The notes beneath the pieces were generated by a model. It saw nothing but the letters and a program-made list of their open reading frames with translations, made no database searches and was not told the origin of the DNA. A program made the position numbers and the translations under genes. Source: CAZKCI01 sp964551475 (GTDB lineage: Bacteria; Auribacterota; Erginobacteria; Erginobacterales; CAZKCI01). Taken from it: a stretch of DNA of 64,000 bases. The stretch is taken from the NCBI GenBank assembly GCA_964551475.1, contig CAZKCI010000069.1, positions 1 to 64,000 on the forward strand. The letters are read 5' to 3'. Positions 38,524 through 48,677 of this stretch are shown here, piece after piece (positions within the stretch are counted from its first letter, which is position 1; each line of letters starts with the position of its first letter).

Positions 38524-39485
38524 CGGCTGGTGTGCGACCGATCCTGTCCGGCGCCTCCGGCGTCAGCCGCGATTGGAACTTCGTCTCGGGGCGGGCCGCC
38601 TCCCTGGAGCGTTCCTTCCTGACCCCGCCGTTCTTCCCCGATCTGCTCGGCGCCCGAAACGCGGAGGAGGCCTTCGCTCTTCTCTCCGAGAACGCCCCGG
38701 AGATCTTCCCCCACCTGAAGTCCATCGCCGACTACGACCGCGTCCTCAGCGAACGTTTCGCCGGGCTGGTCGGCTCGCTCGCCGCCGACTCTCCCCCCGA
38801 CGGTCCGGCGGAGATCTTTTTTCGCCAGATCGATCTCGCCCGCGTCCACGAATATCTGACCGGCCCGGAGGCGCCGCGGAAGAACGGCGAGGAGGTGAAG
38901 CGCTCGGCGGACCGCCTGGCCGGCGCTTACGGCTGGATCGATCCTCTCGATCTCTCCGCGGAACGATCGGATCTCTTCCGGGCGCGCCCTCTGCGCTCGC
39001 TCTCCCTCTGGGTCGACTCCTCCTTTCTTCGCTCGCTTCTGCTGCGCGCCGGCCGTTCGCCCGCTCTCCTTCCGTATATCAAGACACTGGCCGCACTGCA
39101 GGCGGTCGCCACCTGCCTCCGTTCCGTTCCCGCGTCCATTTCCCCGGCCGAGCTGGAGTCTTTTTTCTTCCGCCCCGCCCTTCTCCAGGCGGGTCTCCCC
39201 CGGCCGTCCGATCCCGCCGCTCCGCTCTCCCGGCTTCTCGGCGAGTACGGGATCGTGGGCCTGCGCGCCTCCGAGGACGGGCTCTCCGAAGATTTCTCCC
39301 GCGCCGCCGACGACCATCTGACCGCGGTCGCCGCCGCCGGGAGGTTCGAGCCCTTCGGCCCTCTCCCGATCCTCTATTTTTTCCGGCGTCTCCAGATGGA
39401 AACGCTGAACCTGCGCCTCTGCCTGGCCGCGATCCTGGCCCCGATCGAACGCGAGGTGGCGGAAAAGAGACTCCGCCGATTGTGA
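38520..39485 (+). CDS. ntpC: V-type ATPase subunit C (d)
   Basis: 321 residues, all-helical, matching the length of NtpC. Visible signatures: RAASLERSFLTPPFFPDLL near the N-terminus, IDLARVHEY, and the C-terminal FEPFGPLPILYFFRRLQMETL followed by NLRLCLAAI, close to the family pattern (PI...Y...K..E..NLR.I...K). It caps the rotor ring and connects it to the central stalk. Starts inside the ntpE stop. Confidence 0.88.
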   Translation: MTAGVRPILSGASGVSRDWNFVSGRAASLERSFLTPPFFPDLLGARNAEEAFALLSENAPEIFPHLKSIADYDRVLSERFAGLVGSLAADSPPDGPAEIFFRQIDLARVHEYLTGPEAPRKNGEEVKRSADRLAGAYGWIDPLDLSAERSDLFRARPLRSLSLWVDSSFLRSLLLRAGRSPALLPYIKTLAALQAVATCLRSVPASISPAELESFFFRPALLQAGLPRPSDPAAPLSRLLGEYGIVGLRASEDGLSEDFSRAADDHLTAVAAAGRFEPFGPLPILYFFRRLQMETLNLRLCLAAILAPIEREVAEKRLRRL

Positions 39486-39503
39486 GGATTGAATCCGCGG
39501 TAA

Positions 39504-39869
39504 ATGAATGCTGAAGCAAAAGACGGAAAAGGCCAGCTTCACGCCGTCGGCCCGGCCGAGGTGATCCTCCCCTTCCGGGCGGCCGGCGTGATCCTCCATC
39601 CCGCCGCGACGGCCCCGGAAGCGCGCCGCGCGCTCGCCGAGGCGGACGGCTCGCCCGCGGGATCCCTGATCCTGGTCGTCGAGGAGACCGCGGCGTCGGT
39701 TTTGCCGGAACTGAGGGAGATGGAGACGGCTGCCCGCCACGCCGTTCTCATCGTCCCGACCCGTCTGCGGCAGACCGGTCTGGGGCTCAGGGCGATGCGG
39801 GCCGCCATCGTCCGCTCCGTGGGCGTGGACCTGCTGGCGCCTGATCGGGCGGGGATGAAAAAGGACTAG
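39504..39869 (+). CDS. ntpG: V-type ATPase subunit F (NtpG)
   Basis: 121 residues with an alternating beta/alpha (Rossmann-like) pattern: FRAAGVILHP, GSLILVVEETAASVLPEL, HAVLIVPT, and the C-terminal helix GLRAMRAAIVRSVGVDLL. Sequence is divergent from the canonical family; position between C and A subunits supports the call. It regulates the central stalk. The C-terminal KD end is followed by a 116-bp gap with a GTCGCCG/CGGCGAC hairpin (39906-39925). Confidence 0.82.
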   Translation: MNAEAKDGKGQLHAVGPAEVILPFRAAGVILHPAATAPEARRALAEADGSPAGSLILVVEETAASVLPELREMETAARHAVLIVPTRLRQTGLGLRAMRAAIVRSVGVDLLAPDRAGMKKD

Positions 39870-39985
39870 AAGATGCGTCTCCACCATCCGCGAGCGAACG
39901 GTAGCGTCGCCGCTCCCGCGGCGACGTCTCCGCGTCCTCACGGGAGCGACGGCGCTGCAACATTCAACGAAAGAGAATCCCGGAG

Positions 39986-41752
39986 ATGAGCACAGAAAGA
40001 CCCAACGGCACGATTGTCAAGGTAAGCGGCCCCCTGGTGGTGGCGGAAGGTCTCGCCGGCACCCGGATGTATGAGATGGTTCGGGTGGGAAAGATGGGCC
40101 TCTTCGGAGAGGTGATCGAGATCCGCTCCGGCCGCTCCTCCATCCAGGTCTACGAAGAGACGGAGGGGATCGGACCGGGCGAGCCGGTCGTCCCCACCGG
40201 ATCGCCCCTGGCCGTGGAACTCGGACCGGGTTTGATCTCCTCGATCTATGACGGCGTCCAGCGCCCGCTCGACCTGCTCCGGGAGACCTTCGGCGATTTC
40301 GTGGTCCGGGGCGCGTCGGCCCCCTCGCTCAACCGGGAGAAGAAATGGCATTTTGTCCCGGTCCGGAAGGCGGGCGATGAAGTAGTGGTCGGGGACATCG
40401 TCGGGACGGTCCAGGAGACGCCGATCGTCGTCCACCGGGTCATGGTTCCGGAGGGATGCGCCGGAAAAATCGTCGAGATCAAGGAGAAGGAGGCGGCGCT
40501 CGAGGAAACGGTCTGCGTCATCCGGGCCCCGGAAGGCGACCGCCCCATCACGCTGCTGCGGAAATGGCCGGTTCGCCAGGCCCGTCCCGTCGCCCGCCGC
40601 CTCACGCCCTCTTCGTTGCTGGTCACCGGGCAGCGGGTGCTCGACATGCTCTTCCCGATCGCCCAGGGCGGAGCGGCCTGCGTCCCCGGCCCCTTCGGTT
40701 CCGGCAAGACCGTGGTCCAGCACCAGCTGGCCAAATGGGCCGACGCCGAGATCATCGTCTACGTCGGCTGCGGGGAGCGGGGCAACGAGATGACCGAGGT
40801 GCTGATGGAGTTCCCCCATCTCGTCGACCCCCGCTCCGGCCGTCCCCTGATCGAGCGAACGATCCTGGTTGCCAACACCTCGAACATGCCGGTGGCCGCC
40901 CGGGAAGCCTCGGTCTTCACCGGGATCACGCTGGCCGAGTATTACCGGGACATGGGCTACAGCGTGGCCCTGATGGCCGACTCGACCTCCCGCTGGGCCG
41001 AGGCGATGCGGGAGATGTCGGGAAGGCTGGAGGAGATGCCGGGGGAGGAGGGCTTCCCCGCCTACCTCTCCTCGCGGATGGCGAGCTTCTATGAGCGCGC
41101 CGGCCGGGCGGTCTGCCTGGGGAGCGACCAGCGGGAAGGGTCGCTCTCGGTGATCGGCGCGGTCTCTCCTCCCGGCGGCGACCTCTCCGAGCCGGTGGTC
41201 CAGGCCACGCTCCGCGTGGTCAAGGTCTTCTGGGGACTGGACGACAAGCTCGCCGGCCAGCGCCACTTCCCCGCCATTAACTGGCTCAACTCCTATTCTC
41301 TCTACGCGACGATGGCCGACGCGGCCTGCGACGAGAAGGTCGACCCCTTCTGGTCGGCCAACCGGCGGGAGGCGATGGCGGTCCTCAAGCGCGAGTCGGA
41401 GCTCGAAGAGCTGGTGCGCCTGGTGGGCATGGACGCCCTCTCGGCCCAGGACCGCCTTCTTCTCGAGACGGCCAAGATGATCCGGGAGGACTTTCTCCAT
41501 CAGAACGCCTACGACCCCATCGACACCTACACCTCTCTTCCCAAGCAGTTCCGCCTCCTCCAGTCGATCCTGGCCTACTACCACTACGCGAAGAAGGCGC
41601 TGGAGGCGGGGGCGGATCTGAACGCCCTGATCGCCCTCCCCGTCCGGGAGGAGATCTCCCGGGCCAAGTTCATACCCGAGGGTGAGCTCCCGCGTTTCGA
41701 GGAGATAAAGAAGCGCGCCGCCGCCCAGGCCTCCGCCGCGGCAAAGAAATGA
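39986..41752 (+). CDS. ntpA: V-type ATPase catalytic subunit A
   Basis: 588 residues. N-terminal barrel, the ~100-residue nonhomologous bulge domain (about 110-210) that marks V-type A subunits, then Walker A GPFGSGKT (235-242), the catalytic Glu in GCGERGNEM and Walker B VALMADSTSRWAEAMRE. It hydrolyses or makes ATP at the A-B interface. Upstream is a REP-like stem rather than a tight junction. Confidence 0.96.
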   Translation: MSTERPNGTIVKVSGPLVVAEGLAGTRMYEMVRVGKMGLFGEVIEIRSGRSSIQVYEETEGIGPGEPVVPTGSPLAVELGPGLISSIYDGVQRPLDLLRETFGDFVVRGASAPSLNREKKWHFVPVRKAGDEVVVGDIVGTVQETPIVVHRVMVPEGCAGKIVEIKEKEAALEETVCVIRAPEGDRPITLLRKWPVRQARPVARRLTPSSLLVTGQRVLDMLFPIAQGGAACVPGPFGSGKTVVQHQLAKWADAEIIVYVGCGERGNEMTEVLMEFPHLVDPRSGRPLIERTILVANTSNMPVAAREASVFTGITLAEYYRDMGYSVALMADSTSRWAEAMREMSGRLEEMPGEEGFPAYLSSRMASFYERAGRAVCLGSDQREGSLSVIGAVSPPGGDLSEPVVQATLRVVKVFWGLDDKLAGQRHFPAINWLNSYSLYATMADAACDEKVDPFWSANRREAMAVLKRESELEELVRLVGMDALSAQDRLLLETAKMIREDFLHQNAYDPIDTYTSLPKQFRLLQSILAYYHYAKKALEAGADLNALIALPVREEISRAKFIPEGELPRFEEIKKRAAAQASAAAKK

Positions 41753-41825
41753 CTGAGGGCTGAAGACTGAAGGCCTATCGACTGATCACTGGTTACCGAT
41801 CACTTTAAGGGAAAAGGGGATCACC

Positions 41826-43229
<1,404 letters not shown>

Positions 43230-43264
43230 TTCGAAAATCCACAATCCGCAATCCGCAATCCGCA

Positions 43265-43891
43265 ATGAAGACCGCCGTCAGCCCCAACCGCATGGAGCTC
43301 TTGAAGCTCCGCCAGCGTCTCGCCCTCGCCCGCCGGGGACACCGCCTTCTCAAGGAGAAGCTGGAAGGCCTGGTCAAGGAGTTCATCCCCCTGGTCGAGC
43401 GCTACCGCTCGGAACGGGAAAAGATCGACCGGGCCATCCCGGGGACGCTCGGCCTCTTCACGCTCGCCTCCGCCACCTCATCCCGCTCGATCGTCGCCTC
43501 GGCCCTCTCCGAGTGCCGGGGCGAGGCCTCCGTCTCCGTCGGATCGCGGTCGCTGATGGGCCTCTCCTCGCCCACCTTCGCGCTCGCCGATTTTCGCCCC
43601 GAGCCCTCTTACAGCCTGGTCATCACCCCCCCGGAGCTCGACTCGGCGATCGACCGCCTGCGGACGCTCTTGCCCCGGATCCTGGAGCTCGCTTCGCTGG
43701 AGGAGCTTCTCCGGAGGCTCGCCCGGGAGATCGAGAAGACCCGCCGCCGCGTGAACGCGCTCGAGTACGTGATGATCCCCGAGATCGTCAGCACCCGCAA
43801 ATTCATCGCCGCCAAGATCGAGGAGAACGAGCGCGGCTCCCGCGTCCGCCTGATGAAGGTGAAGGAGATGCTCGAGGCGCGGGGTGTGTAG
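43265..43891 (+). CDS. ntpD: V-type ATPase subunit D
   Basis: 208 residues. Two long helices form the central rotor shaft: the N-terminal PNRMELLKLRQRLALARRGH RLLKEK region is the family hallmark (here split by the quoting limit), and the C-terminal EIEKTRRRVNALEYVMIPEI is equally diagnostic. Directly followed, 2 bp later, by the glycosyltransferase gene. Confidence 0.95.
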   Translation: MKTAVSPNRMELLKLRQRLALARRGHRLLKEKLEGLVKEFIPLVERYRSEREKIDRAIPGTLGLFTLASATSSRSIVASALSECRGEASVSVGSRSLMGLSSPTFALADFRPEPSYSLVITPPELDSAIDRLRTLLPRILELASLEELLRRLAREIEKTRRRVNALEYVMIPEIVSTRKFIAAKIEENERGSRVRLMKVKEMLEARGV

Positions 43892-43893
43892 CA

Positions 43894-45558
43894 ATGAAAA
43901 AGTCGCCGATTGGGGCCGCCACCTTTCTGGCCGCCGCTTATCTGGTCTTCGGTCTCCTCTCCCTCGACCAGTTCGGTATCACCTGGGACGAGCCCGCGCC
44001 CGATCACTTTTACGTCGGCGATCTCTACCTCGACACGCTCCACACCGGCGACTGGCGCTCGCTCACCGCCGGGAAAATCGGGCGTTCGATGGAGAACTAC
44101 GGCCCGGTCTTTGACCTGATCGGTGCCCTCAACGCGCGCGTTTTTCATGCCCGCTGGGATCTTCTCTCCGAAGACAACGCCCGCCATCTCCATCTCGTCT
44201 TCACCGCCTCGCTCACCGTTTTCTTCACCTGCCTTCTGGCCGGGCGGGCCTGGTCTGTCCCGGCGGGGATATTCTCCGCTCTTTTCCTCTGCGCCTTCCC
44301 CCGCTTCATCTCCGATACATTCAACAACCCCAAGGACAACCCGGTGGTCTTCGCATATATACTTTGCTTCTATTTGTACCACAGAAGGCTACAAACAGAT
44401 AAGAAAGTATACAGTATCATGCTGTCCTTGGCCGCCGGGCTGGGCTTCGCAACCAGGGCAACATTTGCGATCAATCCGGGTATTATACTAATATATACGA
44501 TATTATACTTATTAGCATTTAGGGATCGAGAGATATCCTTCATCAAGAGACTGATCTCCTTCTGGGATGTATGGTTGGCGCTGGCCATGAGCCTTCCCAT
44601 GGGGATGCTCTTATGGCCTTACCTATGGCATGAGCCGCTTACCAGGCTCAAGGAGATAGCCGAATTCTACTTTTTCCACGAAACCCAGGCCAAACTCCGG
44701 ATTCTGTATCAAGGGCGGTCATACATACCGGGGCTGACCATGCCCTGGCATTACGCTCCGGTGATGCTGTTCATCACGACACCCCTCATTACGCTAGGAG
44801 CGGCCTTCTGGGGACTAAGCTGCCTCGCCCTGCGCCATGTGGGAGCGGCGTTTGCCCCGCGATCCGTGTCAGCCGAGCCTGTGGGAGCGGCGTCTCGCCG
44901 CGATCCGAGCCAAGTCGAGACTGTGGGAAGGGATCGGGACCAGTGTTCAGGGCGTTTAGCTTTCGGCCTCTTTCTTATCGTCTGGATCGTTTTCGGCATT
45001 CTTCCTTTCGTTCTCCCCGGCCAGCGGGTTTATGACGGCATTCGCCATTTCCTTTTTGTAGCCCCCGCCATTTGCATTCTGGCCGGCCTCGGACTGGAGT
45101 GTGTCATGCTGGCGATCGCCCGCCGGGCGAGGAGGGTGATAGCGGTTACCGTCATCACCGCTCTCTATCTGCTGCTCTTTCTCAATGTCTTCGAATACCA
45201 CCCCGATTACACTGTCTATTACAACGCGTTGGTGGGTGGCCCCCGGGGCGCCTTCGAGAGGTATTCGCTCGACTACTGGGGCAACTCCTACAAGCGGGGG
45301 ATGGAATGGATCAACCGCAATGTTCCGCCCCGCTCCTCGGTCCTGGTCATGGTGGCGCCGCAAATCGCGCGTTTCTATGCCCGCCCCGATCTCATCATGC
45401 TGGGGCCGGAAGAGCTGAACGCCGATCCCCGCCTGCGTTTCGATTACAGCATGTATGTGATCAGGGATGGGGAAGCGTTGAGGCAGGCGTCCCGGGGACC
45501 GGTCTTCCAGATCGTGGTGAAGGGCCAGCCGATCCTCAAAATCCACCAGTGGAGATGA
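43894..45558 (+). CDS. GT-C family membrane glycosyltransferase (ArnT/PMT-like)
   Basis: 554 residues from the ATG at 43894; the open frame upstream is a shadow of ntpB/ntpD. After the first helix comes GITWDEPAPDHF, with the luminal D-E pair of GT-C enzymes (metal/phosphate ligand), then about ten membrane helices (CLLAGRAWSVPAGIFSALFL, IFGILPFVLPGQRVYDGIRH and others) and a C-terminal soluble domain (WINRNVPPRSSVLVMV). It probably moves a sugar from a polyprenyl-phosphate donor outside the membrane. Residues about 315-348 are a translated REP doublet. The stretch 44380-44530 is markedly AT-richer than the rest. Confidence 0.8.
   Translation: MKKSPIGAATFLAAAYLVFGLLSLDQFGITWDEPAPDHFYVGDLYLDTLHTGDWRSLTAGKIGRSMENYGPVFDLIGALNARVFHARWDLLSEDNARHLHLVFTASLTVFFTCLLAGRAWSVPAGIFSALFLCAFPRFISDTFNNPKDNPVVFAYILCFYLYHRRLQTDKKVYSIMLSLAAGLGFATRATFAINPGIILIYTILYLLAFRDREISFIKRLISFWDVWLALAMSLPMGMLLWPYLWHEPLTRLKEIAEFYFFHETQAKLRILYQGRSYIPGLTMPWHYAPVMLFITTPLITLGAAFWGLSCLALRHVGAAFAPRSVSAEPVGAASRRDPSQVETVGRDRDQCSGRLAFGLFLIVWIVFGILPFVLPGQRVYDGIRHFLFVAPAICILAGLGLECVMLAIARRARRVIAVTVITALYLLLFLNVFEYHPDYTVYYNALVGGPRGAFERYSLDYWGNSYKRGMEWINRNVPPRSSVLVMVAPQIARFYARPDLIMLGPEELNADPRLRFDYSMYVIRDGEALRQASRGPVFQIVVKGQPILKIHQWR
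44838..44937. repeat. REP-like doublet inside the glycosyltransferase gene
   Basis: TGTGGGAGCGGCGTTTGCC at 44838 and TGTGGGAGCGGCGTCTCGCC at 44880, both direct, then a partial unit at 44921. It keeps the frame and is read as VGAAFAPRS and VGAASRRDPS in a loop between membrane helices. The units are the same as those in the intergenic gaps. Confidence 0.85.
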
Positions 45559-45582
45559 GGTCCCTGATCGTTGTGGCATTCC

Positions 45583-45775
45583 TGCCTGCCCCGATAGTCC
45601 CGGCAGAAGTTCGGGACTATCGGGGGCGCGATCCGGTCCGGCCAGGGAAAAGAATTATAAGTCAGTCCGGAATAATATAGACATGTCATTGCGAGGACCC
45701 AGAGCGGAGCGAAGGGGACGAAGCAATCCTAACCCTGTAAGCAACAGGAGATTGCTTCGCTTCGCTCGCAATGAC
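45583..45775. repeat. Two inverted-repeat elements before rsmI
   Basis: 45583-45636 has CCCCGATAGTCCC facing GGGACTATCGGGG. 45685-45775 begins GTCATTGCGAGG and ends CTCGCAATGAC, with AGCGAAGGGGACGAAGCAAT and ATTGCTTCGCTTCGCTCGC inside, a MITE-like element of a type seen in many bacterial genomes. CGCGAATCTTCACGAATAAA words follow up to the rsmI ATG. No gene in this gap. Confidence 0.75.
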
Positions 45776-45836
45776 CACCCACGTTAATGTCCGGACTACA
45801 ACGGTCGGATTAGTAACCGCGAATCTTCACGAATAA

Positions 45837-46664
45837 ATGAACTCGAAAACCGGCATCCTCTACCTCGTCGCGACTCCCATCGGTAACCTGGAGGACATCA
45901 CGCTCCGGGCGATCCGCATTCTTAAGGAGTCCGACCTGATCGCCGCCGAGGATACGCGGACGGCGCGGATCCTTCTCCAACACTACGGGATCGAAAAGCC
46001 CCTCGTCAGCTACTACGATCCCAAGGAGGAGACGAAAAGCCTCCCCATCGTCGAACGTCTCCGGAAGGGCGAGACGGTCGCCCTGATCTCCGAGAGCGGC
46101 ATGCCGGGCGTCTCCGACCCCGGCTTCCGCCTGGTGCGCGCGGCCATTAAAGCGGGCATATCCGTCATCCCCGTGCCCGGCCCCTCGTCCCTTCTCTCCG
46201 CCCTGGTGGTTTCGGGTCTGCCCACAGATCGGTTCGTTTTCGAAGGTTTTCTCCCCGCCCGCGCTGTCGCCCGGAAAAAGAAGCTGGCGTCTCTGGCGGA
46301 CGATGACCGGACACTGATCTTCTTCGAATCGCCCCGCCGACTCCTCAAGACTCTCCACGATATCGAACTGACACTGGGCAACCGGCGTATCGCGGTCGCC
46401 CGCGAGCTGACCAAGAAGTTCGAGGAAGTGATCCGGGGCAGTGTAACGGAAGTAGTCGCCCGCCTCTTTGGGGGTGAGATTCGGGGAGAGATCGTCCTGG
46501 TCGTCGAGGGGAAGACCGGCCCCTCCGCCGCTTCCGCTCTCCCCCTGCCCGAACAGGTGAAGAAGCTCGAAGAGGAGCTCGGCATCTCCCGGATGGAGGC
46601 GATCAAGCTGGTCGCCCGCTCCCGCGGCGTTCGCAAGGGCGATGTCTATCGCGCCCTTCTGTAG
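45837..46664 (+). CDS. rsmI: 16S rRNA 2'-O-methyltransferase RsmI
   Basis: 275 residues. SAM-dependent tetrapyrrole-methylase fold: ILYLVATPIGNLEDITLRAI, AAEDTRTARILLQHYGI, ALISESGMPGVSDPG, VPGPSSLLSALVVSGLP, FFESPRRL and ARELTKKFEEVIRG. It methylates C1402 of 16S rRNA at the ribose. No clear Shine-Dalgarno sequence; the leader is repeat-derived. Confidence 0.95.
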   Translation: MNSKTGILYLVATPIGNLEDITLRAIRILKESDLIAAEDTRTARILLQHYGIEKPLVSYYDPKEETKSLPIVERLRKGETVALISESGMPGVSDPGFRLVRAAIKAGISVIPVPGPSSLLSALVVSGLPTDRFVFEGFLPARAVARKKKLASLADDDRTLIFFESPRRLLKTLHDIELTLGNRRIAVARELTKKFEEVIRGSVTEVVARLFGGEIRGEIVLVVEGKTGPSAASALPLPEQVKKLEEELGISRMEAIKLVARSRGVRKGDVYRALL

Positions 46665-46969
46665 CCGCGGACCCCTGTGGGAGCGGCGTCTGCCCCATCC
46701 CGAAATCTTCTTCGGGACTCGCCGCGATCCGGGCCGGCCTGGCCGTTTTTATCCTATCCAATCCTATTCAATCGTCTGTTGAAAGTGCCGAGCCAAAACC
46801 GGCCTGGCTATGGGATCGGGGCGAGACGCCCCTCCCACAACAGGCCGGCTTGGTTTTCCTGCCTTTCCTGCCCCTCCTGCCTTTCCTGCTTTTCTGCTTT
46901 TCCCGCATTTGTCAATTTGACACCGTTCCCCATCCCGGGTAGGATGCGGGAAAAAGAAGGAGGATGTAG
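46665..46969. repeat. 305-bp gap with REP-like units and pyrimidine tract
   Basis: REP-like units at 46675-46735 (with an internal CCCGAAATCTTCTTCGGGA stem) and an inverted one at 46812-46842, then a run of CCTGCCTTTCCTGC-type pyrimidine words (46859-46905). AAGGAGG of the eno ribosome site is at 46957-46963. I see no gene. Confidence 0.75.
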
Positions 46970-48238
46970 ATGAGTTCGATCAAGGAAATTCATGCCCGAG
47001 AGATTCTGGATTCCCGGGGGAACCCCACCGTGGAAGTCGACCTGGTTCTCTCGTCCGGGGCTTTCGGGCGGGCGTCCGTCCCCTCGGGGGCTTCCACCGG
47101 CGAGCACGAGGCGCTGGAACTCCGCGACGGCGACAAGAAGCGCTACGGCGGCAAGGGCGTCCTCAAAGCGGTCGGCAACGTCAATACCGTCATCGTGAAA
47201 AAGATCGTCGGCAAGTCCTTCGCCGGCCAGGCCTCCCTCGATCAGGCCCTGATCGACCTCGACGGAACGCCGACCAAGGCCAAGCTCGGCGCCAACGCCG
47301 TCCTGGGCGTTTCACTCGCCTACGCCAAAGCCTGCGCGGCCGAAAAATCCCTCCCGCTCTTCAAATACCTGGGCGGCGAGGAGGCGCGGGTGATCCCGAT
47401 CCCGATGCTCAACATCTTGAACGGCGGCGTCCATGCCAACTGGCAGTCGACCGACCTCCAGGAGTTCATGATCATGCCCCGGGGGGCGCCCTCCTTCCGC
47501 GAAGGCTTGAGGATGGCGGCGGAGATCTTCCACACGCTGAAGAAGATTCTGGCGGGGAAGGGGCTCCCCACCGGCGTGGGCGATGAGGGCGGCTTCGCGC
47601 CGCGCCTCCCCTCCAACGCCGCGGCGATCGAGGTCATACTGGACGCGGTCGGAAAAGCGGGCTATGTCCCGGGGAAGGATATCTTCATCTGCCTCGATCC
47701 GGCCGCGAGCGGTTTCTTCAAGAACGGCACATACACGCTCCATTCCGAGAAACGGGAGCTCACCTCCGCCGAGATGGTCGACTTCTACGCCGACTGGGTG
47801 GAGAAATACCCGATCTACTCGATCGAGGACGGACTGGCCGAGGACGACTGGGAAGGCTGGAAGCTTTTGACCGACCGCCTGGGCGCCCGCACCCAACTCG
47901 TCGGGGACGACCTCTTCGTCACCAATACCGCCCGTCTGCAGCGGGGGATCGACAGCGGAACCGCCAATGCCATCCTGATCAAGGTGAACCAGATCGGGAC
48001 GCTCTCCGAATCGCTCGCCGCGATCGCGCTGGCGAAGAAAGCCGGCTACAACTCCGTGATCAGCCACCGTTCGGGCGAGACCGAGGACACCTACATCGCC
48101 GACATCGCCGTCGCCACCAACATCGGCCAGATCAAGACCGGCTCGGCCTGCCGCTCGGAGCGGGTGGCCAAGTACAACCGCCTCCTCCAGATCGAGGAGA
48201 TGCTGGGGAAGAAGGCGGTCTACGGAAAAACCAGTTGA
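46970..48238 (+). CDS. eno: Enolase
   Basis: 422 residues. IHAREILDSRGNPTVEVDL at the start; SGASTGEHEALELRD loop; active-site GVGDEGGFAP, metal ligand in SIEDGLAEDDWEGW, catalytic Lys in AILIKVNQIGTL, and SHRSGETEDTYIADIAVA. Converts 2-phosphoglycerate to phosphoenolpyruvate. Strong Shine-Dalgarno sequence. It is followed by a word repeat, then a divIC-like gene, a frequent eno neighbour. Confidence 0.97.
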   Translation: MSSIKEIHAREILDSRGNPTVEVDLVLSSGAFGRASVPSGASTGEHEALELRDGDKKRYGGKGVLKAVGNVNTVIVKKIVGKSFAGQASLDQALIDLDGTPTKAKLGANAVLGVSLAYAKACAAEKSLPLFKYLGGEEARVIPIPMLNILNGGVHANWQSTDLQEFMIMPRGAPSFREGLRMAAEIFHTLKKILAGKGLPTGVGDEGGFAPRLPSNAAAIEVILDAVGKAGYVPGKDIFICLDPAASGFFKNGTYTLHSEKRELTSAEMVDFYADWVEKYPIYSIEDGLAEDDWEGWKLLTDRLGARTQLVGDDLFVTNTARLQRGIDSGTANAILIKVNQIGTLSESLAAIALAKKAGYNSVISHRSGETEDTYIADIAVATNIGQIKTGSACRSERVAKYNRLLQIEEMLGKKAVYGKTS

Positions 48239-48366
48239 TGGGTCAAGGTAAGGAAGTGGGTCTGGTCAAGGGGAAAGGTTAATGGTGTGTCGCGCCCGCC
48301 GGGTGGATTGTTGGCCTGACCCATTTACCAGGCCCACTTCTTAACCCTTACCCATCAACTCTCGGT
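48237..48366. repeat. GGTCAAGGTAAGGAAGTGGGT word repeat with inverted arm (copy 4)
   Basis: Left GATGGGTCAAGGTAAGGAAG and TGGGTCTGGT; right TGACCCATTTACCAGGCCC and ACTTCTTAACCCTTACCCAT. It overlaps the last base pair of the eno stop and ends next to the following gene. Confidence 0.8.
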
Positions 48367-48368
48367 CA

Positions 48369-48677
48369 ATGCGCCGTCAGACGATATTCTGGCTCCTCCC
48401 CCTGGCGGCGCTGGTCGCCCTCTTCGCCGTGTATTTCCCCCGCAAGTTCATTCAGCTGCGCTCCATCGAGTCCCAGCTCAGGAAAATCCGGGCGGATGTC
48501 GCCGAACTGCAGAATCGGCAGACCGCCATGACCAAGGAGCACGAGTTTCTGAAGACCGATGACGGGCTCGAGTTCCTGGCCCGGTCCAAGCTCGGCTACG
48601 TGAAGGCCAACGAGAAGAAGTTCATCATCGAGACCACGCCCAGCCCGCGCCCCTCGGCCACCCGGAGATCGCCGTGA
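48369..48677 (+). CDS. Septum formation initiator family protein (FtsB/DivIC-like)
   Basis: 102 residues: one membrane helix (TIFWLLPLAALVALFAVYF), then a leucine/arginine coiled coil (LRSIESQLRKIRADVAELQN) and a short EFLARSKLGYVKANEKKF tail, which matches the ExxAR(E/K)xLG(Y/M)V pattern of FtsB/DivIC. It would bridge FtsL and FtsQ in the divisome. Located directly after eno as ftsB often is. Its stop overlaps the next start (GTGA). Confidence 0.88.
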   Translation: MRRQTIFWLLPLAALVALFAVYFPRKFIQLRSIESQLRKIRADVAELQNRQTAMTKEHEFLKTDDGLEFLARSKLGYVKANEKKFIIETTPSPRPSATRRSP

